Source: Mucilaginibacter tolerans
GTDB lineage: Bacteria > Bacteroidota > Bacteroidia > Sphingobacteriales > Sphingobacteriaceae
Assembly: GCF_030519375.1 (NCBI RefSeq)
Contig: NZ_JAUMKB010000011.1
Location: 146,464-210,463, forward strand
Direction of reading: 5' to 3'
Length of the DNA: 64,000 nt
Of this stretch, positions 33,301 through 42,012 are shown in pieces (within the stretch, counting starts at the first letter, position 1; each line of letters begins with the position of its first letter). The notes below the pieces were generated by a model, which worked only from the letters and a program-made list of their open reading frames with translations, had not been told where the DNA came from and did not search any database. The position numbers and the translations under genes are program-made.

Positions 33301-34988
33301 GAACAGCCGGTGGATTTAGTAAAGTCGGCAACCCTACTTTGTATTTGTTCCGCGAAAATATGACACCGGCATACACAACTTTTACTAATAGTGACTTCCG
33401 GGGCATTAAAAATATAAGTGCCTCGCCAAATTATACAATTGATATAGACGGCGGTCCTTATAATATTCCGGTAGGTAACGGGTATTTATTCTTTTTCAGG
33501 GGTGACAAAACAACTTCTAACCCTTATACGCCGGCTACTATCCCTATTGCATCTACCTTAATCGCCAGCGGCACATTAAATCAGGGTACCATTTTAGTAA
33601 AAGATTGGTTTACACCTTCTGCTGCCACACTGAGCTATACTCCATCAAGTCCGGCAAGCCTCAGAGGTTACAATTTAATAGGAAATCCATACCCAAGCAA
33701 TATTGATTGGGACCAGTTTAGCAGTACTGTAAGTACAAGCCCGATTTATGGTCCAAATGTCGGTAAAACAATTGCTATGCTTAATCCCAATGGTACCTAT
33801 GCTTTTTATCAGGCAGGGTCAGGGGGCGTTGGCGCGACAAATGGTGCAACCCATATTATTCCTAGTGGCGCCGGATTTTTTGTAATGGCAGGCAATGCCT
33901 CGGCTTCGCTTACTATTACAGAAGCAGCAAAAACCACCACCCAGGTAACTGGAAATAATTTATTCATGGGAATACCTGCTGACCGCACCGCTAACATTCA
34001 ATATTTGCGTTTACAAATGGCGTTGGACACGTATTACAATGAGGATATTCTGATACGGTTTAGCAAGGGTGTTAACACTACTTTCGATTTCAATGAAGAT
34101 GCTATTTATATGTCTGGATTTGGCAAAGTTAGCCTGTCTAGCCTGACAAGCGATCATATATCTACTGCCATAAATTTGCAGCCATTGCCTAAATCAAGCG
34201 AGACCATTGGTCTGGGAGTAAATGCAACGGCAGATGGGGTTTATAAATTGAAAATGAAAGAGCTGGTGGGAGTCCCTCAGCTTTTTGATATATGGCTAAT
34301 AGATAACTATAAAAATGATTCATTGGATATGCGGCATAATACAACTTATGCTTTTAATATATATAAGGCAGATACAAACAGCTACGGAAAGAATCGTTTT
34401 CGTATAGTCATCCGTCAAAACCCGGCGCTGGCAGTCAAGCTATTAAATTTCTATGGATCGAAAGTTGCAAACGGTGCGCAAATAGTCTGGAAAACAAAAA
34501 ATGAAGAAAATTATACTCACTTTACTCTGGAAAGAAGCAACGATGACGGTAAATCGTTTGATGTCTTAACTGGTTTCTCTTCGAAGGCGCAAGGAACATA
34601 CGGCTTCCTGGATAAGGCCCCGTCAATCGGTATGAATCAGTATAGGTTGAAGCTTGAAGATATAAATGGGGCAATAAGCTATTCAAAAGTTGTTACGTTA
34701 ATGTATTCAGATCTGAGCAACAATTTAGCTGGTAATATTACTGTTTATCCTAATCCTGCAAAAAATACGATTAATCTGTCAGTAACTCAGAGTTCAGATG
34801 CGGTGTCCAATACATTTTATGATATCACCTTTATGACCATTAATGGGCAGGTAGTAAAAAAGACTGTTTCGTCACAGGCTCAATGGAAGGAAAATATAAG
34901 TGAACTACAGCCGGGAACTTATGTCGTATATATTGTAAATGGTAATGACAAAAGCTTAATCGGGAAAAGTAAGTTTGTAAAGTTGTAA
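30393..34988 (+). CDS. Large secreted mosaic protein: NHL repeats, Ig-like, LamG-like, type IX sorting domain
   Basis: I take ATG 30393 (MAKHLFYSILAAALAFSYNS, signal peptide) rather than an upstream TTG at 30333, giving 1531 residues. Six NHL-like blades follow (residues about 65-320, for example GVAIDGAGNVYVTNSG). A putative-Ig segment (LPAGLSFDSTNGQISGTPT), an Ig-like segment, a LamG-like lectin region (about 464-680) with SISVWFKT, a PKD-like segment, and long beta repeats come next. The C-terminus (about 1441-1531, NITVYPNPAKNTINLSV...) is a type A T9SS signal for export and anchoring. It is probably a surface glycan-binding or adhesin-like protein. Confidence 0.9.
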   Translation: MAKHLFYSILAAALAFSYNSTLAAVPIISYSPSTNVYTVNTAITTLTPTVTNGVSATGFNTPITLTGATLNNPRGVAIDGAGNVYVTNSGNNTISKYNSSGTYLGTFGSGATMSTPKGLVFDSSGNAYVLNLGATPGTGSVYKYNSSGVYQSTIISGLNYALGITIDASNNIYIADQGAVTVKKYNTSGTLLLSLPTANLNTPLGVAVDASGNIYVLNNGGPNVTKYNSAGTYLSTFLSGFTSPQSMVIDGAGNFYIGDNSATNTVYVYKPNGSLLTSKAINDPEGVAVDGKGNIFSSAYYANQVYETKPSGGYFLSSALPAGLSFDSTNGQISGTPTVAMAATTYTITAYNASGSGNTTVNITVNPTAPTGTGGSVCGSGTVTLTASGSLPAGGVYTWYAALSGGSSLGTGAAFVTPTITTTTTYYVSYTQGGATSSPRTAVVATVTAGPVLSILPAIGLSISYPFNGNANDASGNNNNGTPQNVPTLTTDRYGAASSAYSFNGSTQYISTATAIASPGPQNFSISVWFKTNSAGGKLVGFGSSQTGSSPNNDRHIYMSNSGQLYFALYPSAYKVLNTTASYADGNWHHVVATESTTNGANLYVDGALQATDATMIASQAYAGYWRVGYDNMVTWPNAPTSYYFKGSLDDVAIYNTELTAAQVNILYGAGGGNFCAGNSFSLTANTVSGATYSWSGPGGFSSTAQNPTVANAVAGTYTLVVTASGGCTSTINVTAPSNAVTYTWTGGAGSTNPAIAGNWDQLPPFNNTSNIVIPAGLSFYPSLTSDVSLYGLTIANGASFNLNGHTLSVGCNIYNSSGGQILYGGNNSSGITWNGSSATQTYSGSSTANTAQLGSMTINNSANGTLTISGGPVDIYNLLTITQGNLVIGSSPASLTLKSTATQTASVAAIPSGSTITGTVNVERYITGGSGFRGYRLLSSPVYTNTVNGNNVYSINYLLNSTFLTGTDGTAGGFSKVGNPTLYLFRENMTPAYTTFTNSDFRGIKNISASPNYTIDIDGGPYNIPVGNGYLFFFRGDKTTSNPYTPATIPIASTLIASGTLNQGTILVKDWFTPSAATLSYTPSSPASLRGYNLIGNPYPSNIDWDQFSSTVSTSPIYGPNVGKTIAMLNPNGTYAFYQAGSGGVGATNGATHIIPSGAGFFVMAGNASASLTITEAAKTTTQVTGNNLFMGIPADRTANIQYLRLQMALDTYYNEDILIRFSKGVNTTFDFNEDAIYMSGFGKVSLSSLTSDHISTAINLQPLPKSSETIGLGVNATADGVYKLKMKELVGVPQLFDIWLIDNYKNDSLDMRHNTTYAFNIYKADTNSYGKNRFRIVIRQNPALAVKLLNFYGSKVANGAQIVWKTKNEENYTHFTLERSNDDGKSFDVLTGFSSKAQGTYGFLDKAPSIGMNQYRLKLEDINGAISYSKVVTLMYSDLSNNLAGNITVYPNPAKNTINLSVTQSSDAVSNTFYDITFMTINGQVVKKTVSSQAQWKENISELQPGTYVVYIVNGNDKSLIGKSKFVKL

Positions 34989-35007
34989 AGTGGCTATTTA
35001 TAGGTAG

Positions 35008-35035
35008 CCATATTAAACTGTATGGTTTAATATGG
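35008..35035 (+). terminator. Hairpin after the T9SS protein gene
   Basis: CCATATTAAAC (35008-35018) and GTTTAATATGG (35025-35035) pair over 11 bases with loop tgtatg. It lies between convergent genes, with no long T tract, so termination is likely but unproven. Confidence 0.6.
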
Positions 35036-35054
35036 CTTATAAAAGTTGCACAAT

Positions 35055-35594
35055 TTACTTCACACCCACAAACACATCTGTATGCTCCCACCGCAAGCCA
35101 AAGCCATTGCTCATAACCCCATACTCAAGCTTCTCGTTTAGGGCATTTGTTTTTTTAGGTTTAACTACAACAGTCAGGACGGTTTTGGCAGGGTCCATAT
35201 TGGCATCGCCGCCTTGTTTATCTCCCCATTGCCCGGTTTCGGAGTTGAAGAAGATTGTCCATTCATTTTCGCCCGGAGTGGCGAAGAAACTGTATTTACC
35301 AGCCGGAAGTTTTTTCCCTTCAACGATGATATCTTTATCGGTCTGAAACATGGTGGCTTCATTGGCACCGGCTCTCCAAAGTTTACCATAAGGTAAAAGT
35401 CCGCCAAAAATCTTTCTCCCTTTTACAGAAGGACTGCTGTAATCAATAGTGATGGTCGCATCACCGATTTTCCCTGTAGCAGTGGCCGGAGGACTTGGTC
35501 TTTTCGATTTATCGGTCTGTGCTTTTAATAGGGTAGGCAACATCAGCGTCATTAAGACAATTGCCAGGATTTTTACAGAATAATTCTTTTTCAT
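35055..35594 (-). CDS. DUF2911-family exported protein
   Basis: The 179-residue protein has a signal peptide (SVKILAIVLMTLMLPTLLKAQ) and the DUF2911 pattern ITIDYSSPSVKGRKIFGGLLPYGKLWRAGANEAT, with EWTIFFNSETGQWG and LEYGVMSNGFGLRWEHT. The family is common in Bacteroidota and of unknown function. It converges on the T9SS gene and is downstream of the DoxX-like gene. Confidence 0.9.
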   Translation of the reverse strand: MKKNYSVKILAIVLMTLMLPTLLKAQTDKSKRPSPPATATGKIGDATITIDYSSPSVKGRKIFGGLLPYGKLWRAGANEATMFQTDKDIIVEGKKLPAGKYSFFATPGENEWTIFFNSETGQWGDKQGGDANMDPAKTVLTVVVKPKKTNALNEKLEYGVMSNGFGLRWEHTDVFVGVK

Positions 35595-35652
35595 AGTACG
35601 CTTGCTTAAGTTTAAATTTTTGGTTTGTTACGGATTCTATTGGATCAGTCAC

Positions 35653-36204
35653 TTAATTTTTAAAGGTTAGGTAGTCTTGTTCAACAACCGGGGCATCGGA
35701 AACGGATAGGTTAGTCCCGGCTTCAATGGTTGTTTTGCTTTCAACTTTTGAATCCCCCTGCAAATTTGCACCTAATACAATTCCCCCCGAAATTAATACG
35801 AAATTTTTAATAATATACTGCCCCAGTAGGGTTGGAATAAACATAGATCCTGAGAACGTTTCGTGCGGGAAAAATATTAACGGTAAAAATGTGCCCGCCA
35901 TCTGCAAATAAAGTAGTATCAGCGTTAAACGCATCCAGGCGCCTGTAATAAGTCCCAGACCAATAGTACATTCCCATAGGGCAAGTAACGGCAGGGATAT
36001 GGATGGTTTTATTACCCCGAAAGTAAGTTGGCTTATGGTCCTGCCTGCAATCGATTCGGCAGGACTAATTCCATGAAAGAATTTTAAAACGCCAAACCAA
36101 AAGAAAATGAAGCCTAACGAAAACCGTAAAATTTTTATTCCGTTTCTTTCCTTCCAGTCATTAATATTTACTCTTATAATTTTCCCCAAGTCTGGCATCT
36201 GCAC
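35653..36204 (-). CDS. DoxX-like membrane protein
   Basis: The 183-residue protein has about four hydrophobic segments (ILRFSLGFIFFWFGVLKFF, LPLLALWECTIGLGLITGA, LTLILLYLQMAGTFLPLIFF, YIIKNFVLISGGIVLGA), in the style of DoxX/DUF417 quinol-oxidase-like proteins. The C-terminal tail is polar and unassigned. The function is unknown. The 176 bases before it (36205-36380) hold no gene. Confidence 0.78.
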   Translation of the reverse strand: MQMPDLGKIIRVNINDWKERNGIKILRFSLGFIFFWFGVLKFFHGISPAESIAGRTISQLTFGVIKPSISLPLLALWECTIGLGLITGAWMRLTLILLYLQMAGTFLPLIFFPHETFSGSMFIPTLLGQYIIKNFVLISGGIVLGANLQGDSKVESKTTIEAGTNLSVSDAPVVEQDYLTFKN

Positions 36205-36380
36205 AAGTATAATTTAGGTGACGACACTACGGCTTCGAATTCTTAAACCGCATCGTCAAAGCTTTAAAATTAATACTATTTTATACAATGCCTAAAAAGT
36301 TTGATATAAAACTGCATAAATCTTATTTTGATGTAACCGCCAGCGAGCTATCAATTTAACCTGCCGTTAAGCGCCTGATT

Positions 36381-36974
36381 TTAATTGAAAGTAAAACCGA
36401 ATTGCACGTTGAACCCAATGGATCCCGGGGCTCCATTGCCAAATCTGCATGGGAGTGACCCTGCTATAAAGTAATTGACGTATTTGGTGCGTGCGTATAC
36501 CTGGTTAAATACGGGTGTAAAACCATAGCGACCTGCTGTTTCAAACGCCAGCCGGCTAATAATAGTAAATCCATGTTCAAAACGAAACATTGTTCCCGGA
36601 TCAAATAACAGGTTACTCACTTTACTGCTGGTCTTTGTAGCTGTTATGGATGGAGTAAACTCATAGCTAAAACCAAAATGATCACTGTACAGCACATTCA
36701 CGCCAACCGGGAACCCAATCCTTGTGGTACCATTGAAATTCCACGTGGTTGCATTTTTATCAATGACTACTACAGGTACGATAAAACTCAAATACCCCAC
36801 TGCACGTGGATAGGTTTTAGCTGTGGCTACTGACGGCGCGGCTGTAGGGTTCATTTTGGTGGAATCAGTCTTTGCCTGTTGCGCAAAAACTTGACCCGAT
36901 GATAAAATAGAAAAAAGAACAATTGCGACTAAGATTGTTTTTGGTGGTTGTTTTGGGTGTAAATTTTGTTTCAT
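36381..36974 (-). CDS. Hypothetical exported outer-membrane beta-barrel-like protein
   Basis: The 197-residue protein has a signal peptide (TILVAIVLFSILSSGQVFAQQ) and a C-terminal series of amphipathic strands ending FNVQFGFTFN, with terminal aromatic residue, as in small OM barrels. A proline/threonine linker follows the signal. No specific family was recognised. It is next to the ModE-like gene on the same strand. Confidence 0.72.
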   Translation of the reverse strand: MKQNLHPKQPPKTILVAIVLFSILSSGQVFAQQAKTDSTKMNPTAAPSVATAKTYPRAVGYLSFIVPVVVIDKNATTWNFNGTTRIGFPVGVNVLYSDHFGFSYEFTPSITATKTSSKVSNLLFDPGTMFRFEHGFTIISRLAFETAGRYGFTPVFNQVYARTKYVNYFIAGSLPCRFGNGAPGSIGFNVQFGFTFN

Positions 36975-37105
36975 GCAGTTGGTTTTAAAATTGTTTTTTA
37001 GTTGTTTTCCATTTGTCGAGTAGGGCAGGTAAACCTTTCGGAACGATAGCGTTATATTTTCAAATATATAACGATGCGCAGAAAAAACGAACTAAAAAAG
37101 CAAGA

Positions 37106-37477
37106 TTAAATTTTTAAACGTTCGGTTTCGTTTTCCAAAAATGTTTTGAAGCGTTTGCGAAGCGCTTTATAATATTCAATAAGTTCAATGGCTTCCGCAG
37201 TGAGGGTTGATCCGCCCCCTTTTTCACCTCCGGCTTGCGGCACTACCACCGGAAAGTTTGTTTGCGTATTGAGATGATTAATTAACTCCCAGGCCTTTTT
37301 GTACGACATATTCATGGCTCTTGCCGCATTACTTATCGAGCCGGTTTCTTCAATCTTTTCCAGCAGTTCCATCGGACCGGGGCCAAAAAAACGCTCGCCT
37401 TCTGATTCCAGCCATAGCTTTCCGCCTACTTTTATTTCCAGTTCCTGTTTCAGAATATGTTTTACCGATTTAGCCAT
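37106..37477 (-). CDS. ModE-N-terminal-like winged-helix regulator without a molybdate domain
   Basis: The 123-residue protein is a single winged-helix unit: GPGPMELLEKIEETGSISNAARAMNMSYKKAWELINHLNT then GGEKGGGSTLTAEAIELIEYYKAL, both like the LysR-type N-terminus of ModE. The TOBE/molybdate-binding domain is absent, so the ligand and target are unknown. No Mo-transport genes adjoin it. It is transcribed divergently from the collagen-like lipoprotein gene, 254 bases away. Confidence 0.85.
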   Translation of the reverse strand: MAKSVKHILKQELEIKVGGKLWLESEGERFFGPGPMELLEKIEETGSISNAARAMNMSYKKAWELINHLNTQTNFPVVVPQAGGEKGGGSTLTAEAIELIEYYKALRKRFKTFLENETERLKI

Positions 37478-37731
37478 TGTTCAGGTAAAACTAAATAAAT
37501 ACAGAGGGAGCCGCAAATTACTTTTCAGTTGCGCAAGTGTTAATACTTCTAACCAATAGGTAAATCTACTCATCGTTTCTTCGGATTTTACATCGTTCTT
37601 TTCAGGGATAATTACGGCTTACGTCGCGTAGATGTCCTGCAATTTCTGCGGGAATGTCTTCTCAGTTTTGGATTGTCGGGAGAGACAATGCTCCAGGCAT
37701 AACATTATTGAGAAACATTAAAATTAATCAA

Positions 37732-38352
37732 ATGAAAAAGACAGACTACTTATTACTATTATCAATCGCTTTTATGCTGCTGGTAATGGCATCATGCGGA
37801 AAAGATGGGAAAATCGGTCCGACAGGGGCCATAGGAGCTACTGGGCCAACCGGGCCGCAAGGTGTCGCAGGAACCAATGGTACAGCAGGCGTTGCGGGTG
37901 CCACCGGTGCAACAGGTACGGCCAATGTTATTTATTCGGACTGGATAACGCCAACAACCTATAAAAAGGATACAATATTTGGTACTTATAATTTTTACTA
38001 TGATATCACGGCTTCGAAAGTTACTCAGGTCATATTAGATAATGGCAGTGTGATAGTTTATGGAAAGCTTGATGGTTATAACCCAATCATCTGGCCCACA
38101 AGTCAGGTGAGTGCATTACCGATCGAGATCACCTATATGAACGGGTCAACACAGAATATAGATTCATGGTCAGACTATTGCACTGTTGGTAATATCAGGA
38201 TCAACCTGGCAAGCAGTTCTAATGCATACGGTAGTATTTCCAATCTGCACCAATTCCGGTATGTAATAATACCAGGCGGAGTGCATACGCTCGGCAGTGT
38301 GAATCCAAAGAACTATAACCAGGTAAAACAGGCTCTGCATCTGCCGGATTGA
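37732..38352 (+). CDS. Lipoprotein with short collagen-like (Gly-X-Y) stretch
   Basis: The 206-residue protein starts at MKKTDYLLLLSIAF (ATG 37732), with a lipobox at SMLL-like VMASC (Cys about 22). Residues about 24-60 form Gly-X-Y repeats (GKIGPTGAIGATGPTGPQGV and further). The C-terminal part is beta-rich and unassigned. It is likely surface- or outer-membrane-anchored. A strong terminator follows at 38392-38428. Confidence 0.85.
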   Translation: MKKTDYLLLLSIAFMLLVMASCGKDGKIGPTGAIGATGPTGPQGVAGTNGTAGVAGATGATGTANVIYSDWITPTTYKKDTIFGTYNFYYDITASKVTQVILDNGSVIVYGKLDGYNPIIWPTSQVSALPIEITYMNGSTQNIDSWSDYCTVGNIRINLASSSNAYGSISNLHQFRYVIIPGGVHTLGSVNPKNYNQVKQALHLPD

Positions 38353-38391
38353 TCTTTGACTATTGGTTGATAGGTGCTGGATACAGCTGGC

Positions 38392-38428
38392 AAACAATCT
38401 CTGCTTTTATTTAAAGCAGAGATTGTTT
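38392..38428 (+). terminator. Strong hairpin terminator
   Basis: AAACAATCTCTGCTTT (38392-38407) pairs with AAAGCAGAGATTGTTT (38413-38428), a 16-base stem. A T-rich run CATTTTATG follows. It ends the collagen-like gene. Confidence 0.85.
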
Positions 38429-38520
38429 CATTTTATGAAAGATCAGTCAATGAAATAAGGTGCGTGAACACAATGTTTGAATTTTGTTGTTAATCAAATA
38501 GTTATTAAAATTTTGACTTT

Positions 38521-39042
38521 ATGGAAACCCTTAATATAACCCGAACTGAACTTGATTTGAAGCAATTGTTTATTCACCAGCTAAACAGAGTGAATTGTAC
38601 CAAAGGATATCTTGCACGCAACTTGCCTAAACTACAGGAGATAGCTTCGTTTAATACAATGAGATTAGCTATCCGTGAAGACTTGGAAGATGTACAAAAA
38701 CAACAGGCACGTATTGATGAAATTTACAGCCTGTTAGCAGCGAAGCCATCCGACGAAGGCTGTGACGTGATAAAGTCAGTAATTGAAGAAGCTTACAATC
38801 TCAATAATAATTCCGGCAAATCGACCATCATTAACGATATGGACGTAATACTGTATATGCAATTGATCGAAAATATCGAGCTGACATCACTCAGGATGTT
38901 AAAGATGATTGCCGGCTACATGGGAAACCCCCAAATTAGCCAGATGCTGACCGAATGTTTTGACGAAAACGTAGATAACGATCGTTTATTTACTTTGATA
39001 TGTGAAGAATATTTGGAAAAGAAGGCCGAAAATCAAAAGTGA
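38521..39042 (+). CDS. DUF892/YciF-like ferritin-fold protein
   Basis: The 173-residue protein is wholly helical, beginning METLNITRTELDLKQLFIHQLNRVNCTKGYLARNLPKLQE with the LNxLxxxE-like first helix. DUF892 members have a four-helix ferritin-like fold, often stress-induced, and some bind metal. Here several canonical acidic/His ligands seem absent (inference). It lies 168 bases after the lipoprotein gene. Confidence 0.75.
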   Translation: METLNITRTELDLKQLFIHQLNRVNCTKGYLARNLPKLQEIASFNTMRLAIREDLEDVQKQQARIDEIYSLLAAKPSDEGCDVIKSVIEEAYNLNNNSGKSTIINDMDVILYMQLIENIELTSLRMLKMIAGYMGNPQISQMLTECFDENVDNDRLFTLICEEYLEKKAENQK

Positions 39043-39098
39043 TTTCGTGAATCTGTTGCTTCAATAAGCAGATAAAATTTGGGCATTTATCAAAAAGA

Positions 39099-39124
39099 GA
39101 AGCCAGACCTTGCGATCTGGCTTC
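39099..39124 (+). terminator. Terminator after the ferritin-like gene
   Basis: GAAGCCAGA (39099-39107) pairs with TCTGGCTTC (39116-39124). The following AGAAAAGTTATTT is weakly T-rich. The rest of 39043-39310 is AT-rich without a gene. Confidence 0.7.
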
Positions 39125-39310
39125 AGAAAAGTTATTTAATACCCCTATTAAAATAACTAAGCCAAAGTAAGTGAATTATTGTGTTTTATCCAAATTTTGT
39201 AACTACTTATTTACATTGTTTTGGTTTCGCAAGTCTGAAATTAGCAAATAGTTGATTTTGGCACATAAGCGTCGAGTAATTAATATTTAATTTGCTTCAA
39301 ATTTATTACG

Positions 39311-41188
39311 ATGCTAAAAACCACACTACTATCAATTGTTCTTGCCATTATCTTTTTGCAGGCAAATTCACAGGAACTTTATATGCCTCGGGATATTAAG
39401 CTGGCTTATCAAAAAGGCACACGTTCACCCGACGGCCGCCCCGGGAAAAATTACTGGCAAAATTTTGGAAGATACGATATCAATATATCAGTTGCCCCTC
39501 CAAATTCCAATGTTAAAGGCGTTGAGCATATCGTATATGTCAACAATAGTCCTGATACACTTAGCAGGCTCAACATGAAATTGATCATGAATATCCATCG
39601 CCCGGGTGCCGCCAGGTTTTCAACCACGTCAGCAGATTATCTGACAGATGGTCTTCAGATAGATACTTTTAAAGTAAATGGCCAGGCAAAAAGCTGGAAT
39701 AATGTTACAGCGCGCGCCACCAACCAAGCGGTGGGCTTACCGAAACCATTAATGCCGCATGATTCGGTGAAGCTGGATATAGTTTGGCATTATCAGTTGG
39801 CTAAGGGGCCAGGCAGGGAAGGAGTGATCGACTCAACCTCTTTTTATCTCGCTTATTTTTATCCGCGGGTTTCAGTATATGATGATTATAATGGTTGGGA
39901 CAGGCTGGATTTTTTGGATGCACAGGAGTTTTATAACGACTTTAATGACTATACCCTGAATGTAACTGTGCCTAAGAACTTTATTGTTTGGGCCACAGGT
40001 ACCCTGCAAAATGCCAGGCAAGTGTTACAGCCTGAATATGCGGCCCGATTAGAAAAGTCGTTTACAAGCGACTCGACTATTCATATTGCAACGGTTGAAG
40101 ATCTGACCAAGAAAAATATTACTACACAAAATGATTGGAATACCTGGACATGGAAAGCCGCTGATATTAGTGACGTAGCGGTAGGTATTAGTGACCATTA
40201 CGATTGGGACGCTGCCAGTGTATTGGTTGATGATGCTGCCAACCGCAGGGCAAGTATGCAGGCTGCCTTCCTTGATAAATCAGCAGATTTTCATCATTCT
40301 GTGCAATTTGGGCGCAATGCTTTAGGTTGGTTCTCTCACAATTGGCCGGGCGTTCCATATCCTTTCCCTAAGATGACCGCATTTCAGGGCTTTGCCGATA
40401 TGGAGTACCCGATGATGGTAAATGATAGCCATACCGGTGATCTGAAATTTGCCCAATTGGTACAAGATCACGAAATCGCCCATACCTATTTCCCATTTTA
40501 TATGGGGATAAATGAAAGCCGTTATGCTTATATGGACGAAGGTTGGGCTACTACCTACGAACTATTGATCGGCAGAACGGAAAGGCCTGTTAAACAGGCG
40601 GATGAATTTTACAAACAATTCCGTGTTGATTATTGGACACATGATCGTTCAACCGCAGAGGATCTGCCGGTGATTACCCCATCAAACGAAGTGCGCGGAG
40701 GTTATGGTAATAATGCGTATGGAAAACCGTCATTAAGCTATCTGGCATTGAAGGATATGCTTGGTGATGAGTTGTTTAAAAAAGCTTTGCATAATTATAT
40801 GACCAATTGGCATGGTAAGCACCCGATTCCGTGGGATTATTTTAATTCAATGAACAGCGGATCGGGCAGAAATCTCAACTGGTTCTTTAATAACTGGTTT
40901 TTTACCAACTATTACGACGACCTGGCTTTAGAGAATGTAACCAAAACTGCTGCCGGCTATAAAGCTGATGTAAAAAATGTCGGTGGATTTGTCATCCCAT
41001 TTGATGTCAAAGTTACTTATGCTGATGCCACTACCGAAAGTTTCCATCAAACATCAGCAGTCTGGGAAAAGAATCAGAAACAGATCGCGATTATGATCAA
41101 GACCACAAAAGCAATAAAATCGGTAGAGCTTGATAACGGAATATTTATGGATGCCGACGAAAGTAACAATAAATGGACCGCCAAATAA
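39311..41188 (+). CDS. M1-family metallopeptidase (exported)
   Basis: The 625-residue protein has a signal peptide (LLSIVLAIIFLQANSQ). The zinc motif HEIAHTYFPFY (about residue 387) with a following glutamate in DEGWATTYE (about 410) matches gluzincins HExxH-(18)-E. It is a putative aminopeptidase in the periplasm. The N-terminal beta domain (YDINISVAPPNSNVKG) is typical of M1. The usual GAMEN exopeptidase motif reads FADMEYP here. Confidence 0.93.
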   Translation: MLKTTLLSIVLAIIFLQANSQELYMPRDIKLAYQKGTRSPDGRPGKNYWQNFGRYDINISVAPPNSNVKGVEHIVYVNNSPDTLSRLNMKLIMNIHRPGAARFSTTSADYLTDGLQIDTFKVNGQAKSWNNVTARATNQAVGLPKPLMPHDSVKLDIVWHYQLAKGPGREGVIDSTSFYLAYFYPRVSVYDDYNGWDRLDFLDAQEFYNDFNDYTLNVTVPKNFIVWATGTLQNARQVLQPEYAARLEKSFTSDSTIHIATVEDLTKKNITTQNDWNTWTWKAADISDVAVGISDHYDWDAASVLVDDAANRRASMQAAFLDKSADFHHSVQFGRNALGWFSHNWPGVPYPFPKMTAFQGFADMEYPMMVNDSHTGDLKFAQLVQDHEIAHTYFPFYMGINESRYAYMDEGWATTYELLIGRTERPVKQADEFYKQFRVDYWTHDRSTAEDLPVITPSNEVRGGYGNNAYGKPSLSYLALKDMLGDELFKKALHNYMTNWHGKHPIPWDYFNSMNSGSGRNLNWFFNNWFFTNYYDDLALENVTKTAAGYKADVKNVGGFVIPFDVKVTYADATTESFHQTSAVWEKNQKQIAIMIKTTKAIKSVELDNGIFMDADESNNKWTAK

Positions 41189-41239
41189 TACGTAGGGGCG
41201 CAGCACCCAGCGACCCTTTATATTTCCTGTTGAAAAAAG

Positions 41240-41266
41240 AAAAATGCCCGTTTAACGGGCATTTTT
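41240..41266. terminator. Terminator between M1 peptidase and YtxH genes
   Basis: AAAAATGCCCGTTTAACGGGCATTTTT is a perfect stem with A and T flanks, so it can end both convergent genes. Confidence 0.92.
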
Positions 41267-41291
41267 CTTAAATGGGCTATCGACAATCCGA

Positions 41292-41612
41292 TTACGCGTC
41301 CTGAACGGAATCGTTCAAATCATCTGCACCACTTTTTACCTTTGATTTTACGCTATCAACCACTCCGTCCTTGTAGTTTGACAGGTCGTTTACCGCGCTT
41401 CTGAATTTTGATTTTGTATTATTGCCATATTCGCGGATGCTATTAGCTGCTGATTCCGCTTTGTTACGAGCTGAACCAACAATATCATCAACATAATCTG
41501 CTATATCTTCTCTCAATTCAGAGCCGCTGCTTGGAGCCAATAATAAAGCTACTGCAGCGCCAACGGCTGCACCCGCTAAAAGTGCCACTATAACTTTTGC
41601 CTGGTCTTTCAT
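41292..41612 (-). CDS. YtxH-domain small membrane protein
   Basis: The 106-residue protein has one N-terminal membrane helix (VIVALLAGAAVGAAVALLLAPSSG) and a long helical, charged tail. YtxH proteins are widespread and linked to general stress; the function is not settled. It is upstream of the terminator shared with the M1 gene and precedes no partner. Confidence 0.88.
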   Translation of the reverse strand: MKDQAKVIVALLAGAAVGAAVALLLAPSSGSELREDIADYVDDIVGSARNKAESAANSIREYGNNTKSKFRSAVNDLSNYKDGVVDSVKSKVKSGADDLNDSVQDA

Positions 41613-41688
41613 GTTTATATGTTTAAAAGGTTAATCTTTAAAAGTCTAACAACAAATAAAAGGTAGTGTTTTTTATTAAAATAAAAAA

Positions 41689-41708
41689 GTCCCGTTTATA
41701 AACGGGAC
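41689..41708 (-). terminator. Terminator of the 41739-41933 csp gene
   Basis: On the minus strand GTCCCGTT-tata-AACGGGAC forms an 8-bp stem followed by TTTTTTATTTTAAT. It lies 31 bases after the csp stop. Confidence 0.88.
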
Positions 41709-41738
41709 CAATACGATTACTGACTTAGGGAGTTATGA

Positions 41739-41933
41739 TTAAATAACCTTTACATTTACCGCATTTAAGCCTTTACGTCCGTTTTGTACTTCGAACTCAA
41801 CTTGATCGTTCTCACGGATCTCGTCAATAAGGCCTGTAGAATGAACAAAGATATCCTGGCTACCATCAGAAGGGACGATAAAACCAAAGCCTTTTGTTTC
41901 ATTAAAAAATTTAACTGTTCCTTGTTTTTGCAT
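41739..41933 (-). CDS. CspA-family cold-shock protein
   Basis: The 64-residue CSD starts MQKQGTVKFFNETKGFGFIV, with RNP1 KGFGFI and RNP2 IFVHS. It is a close paralogue of the product at 2816-3010. Such duplicates usually respond to different conditions. The reading frame and start are clear. Confidence 0.95.
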   Translation of the reverse strand: MQKQGTVKFFNETKGFGFIVPSDGSQDIFVHSTGLIDEIRENDQVEFEVQNGRKGLNAVNVKVI

Positions 41934-42012
41934 TACATTATTTTTTGAAAGCGCGCAAGTTAGCTATAATATTTTGATAAATCCAAGAATTTGTCGCTCA
42001 AAGAATCCTATC

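Noticed and set aside
41189..41215. GTAGGGGCGCAGCACCCAGCG sequence after the M1 gene
   Set aside because: It resembles a repeat fragment, but only one copy is visible here and no palindrome is complete.
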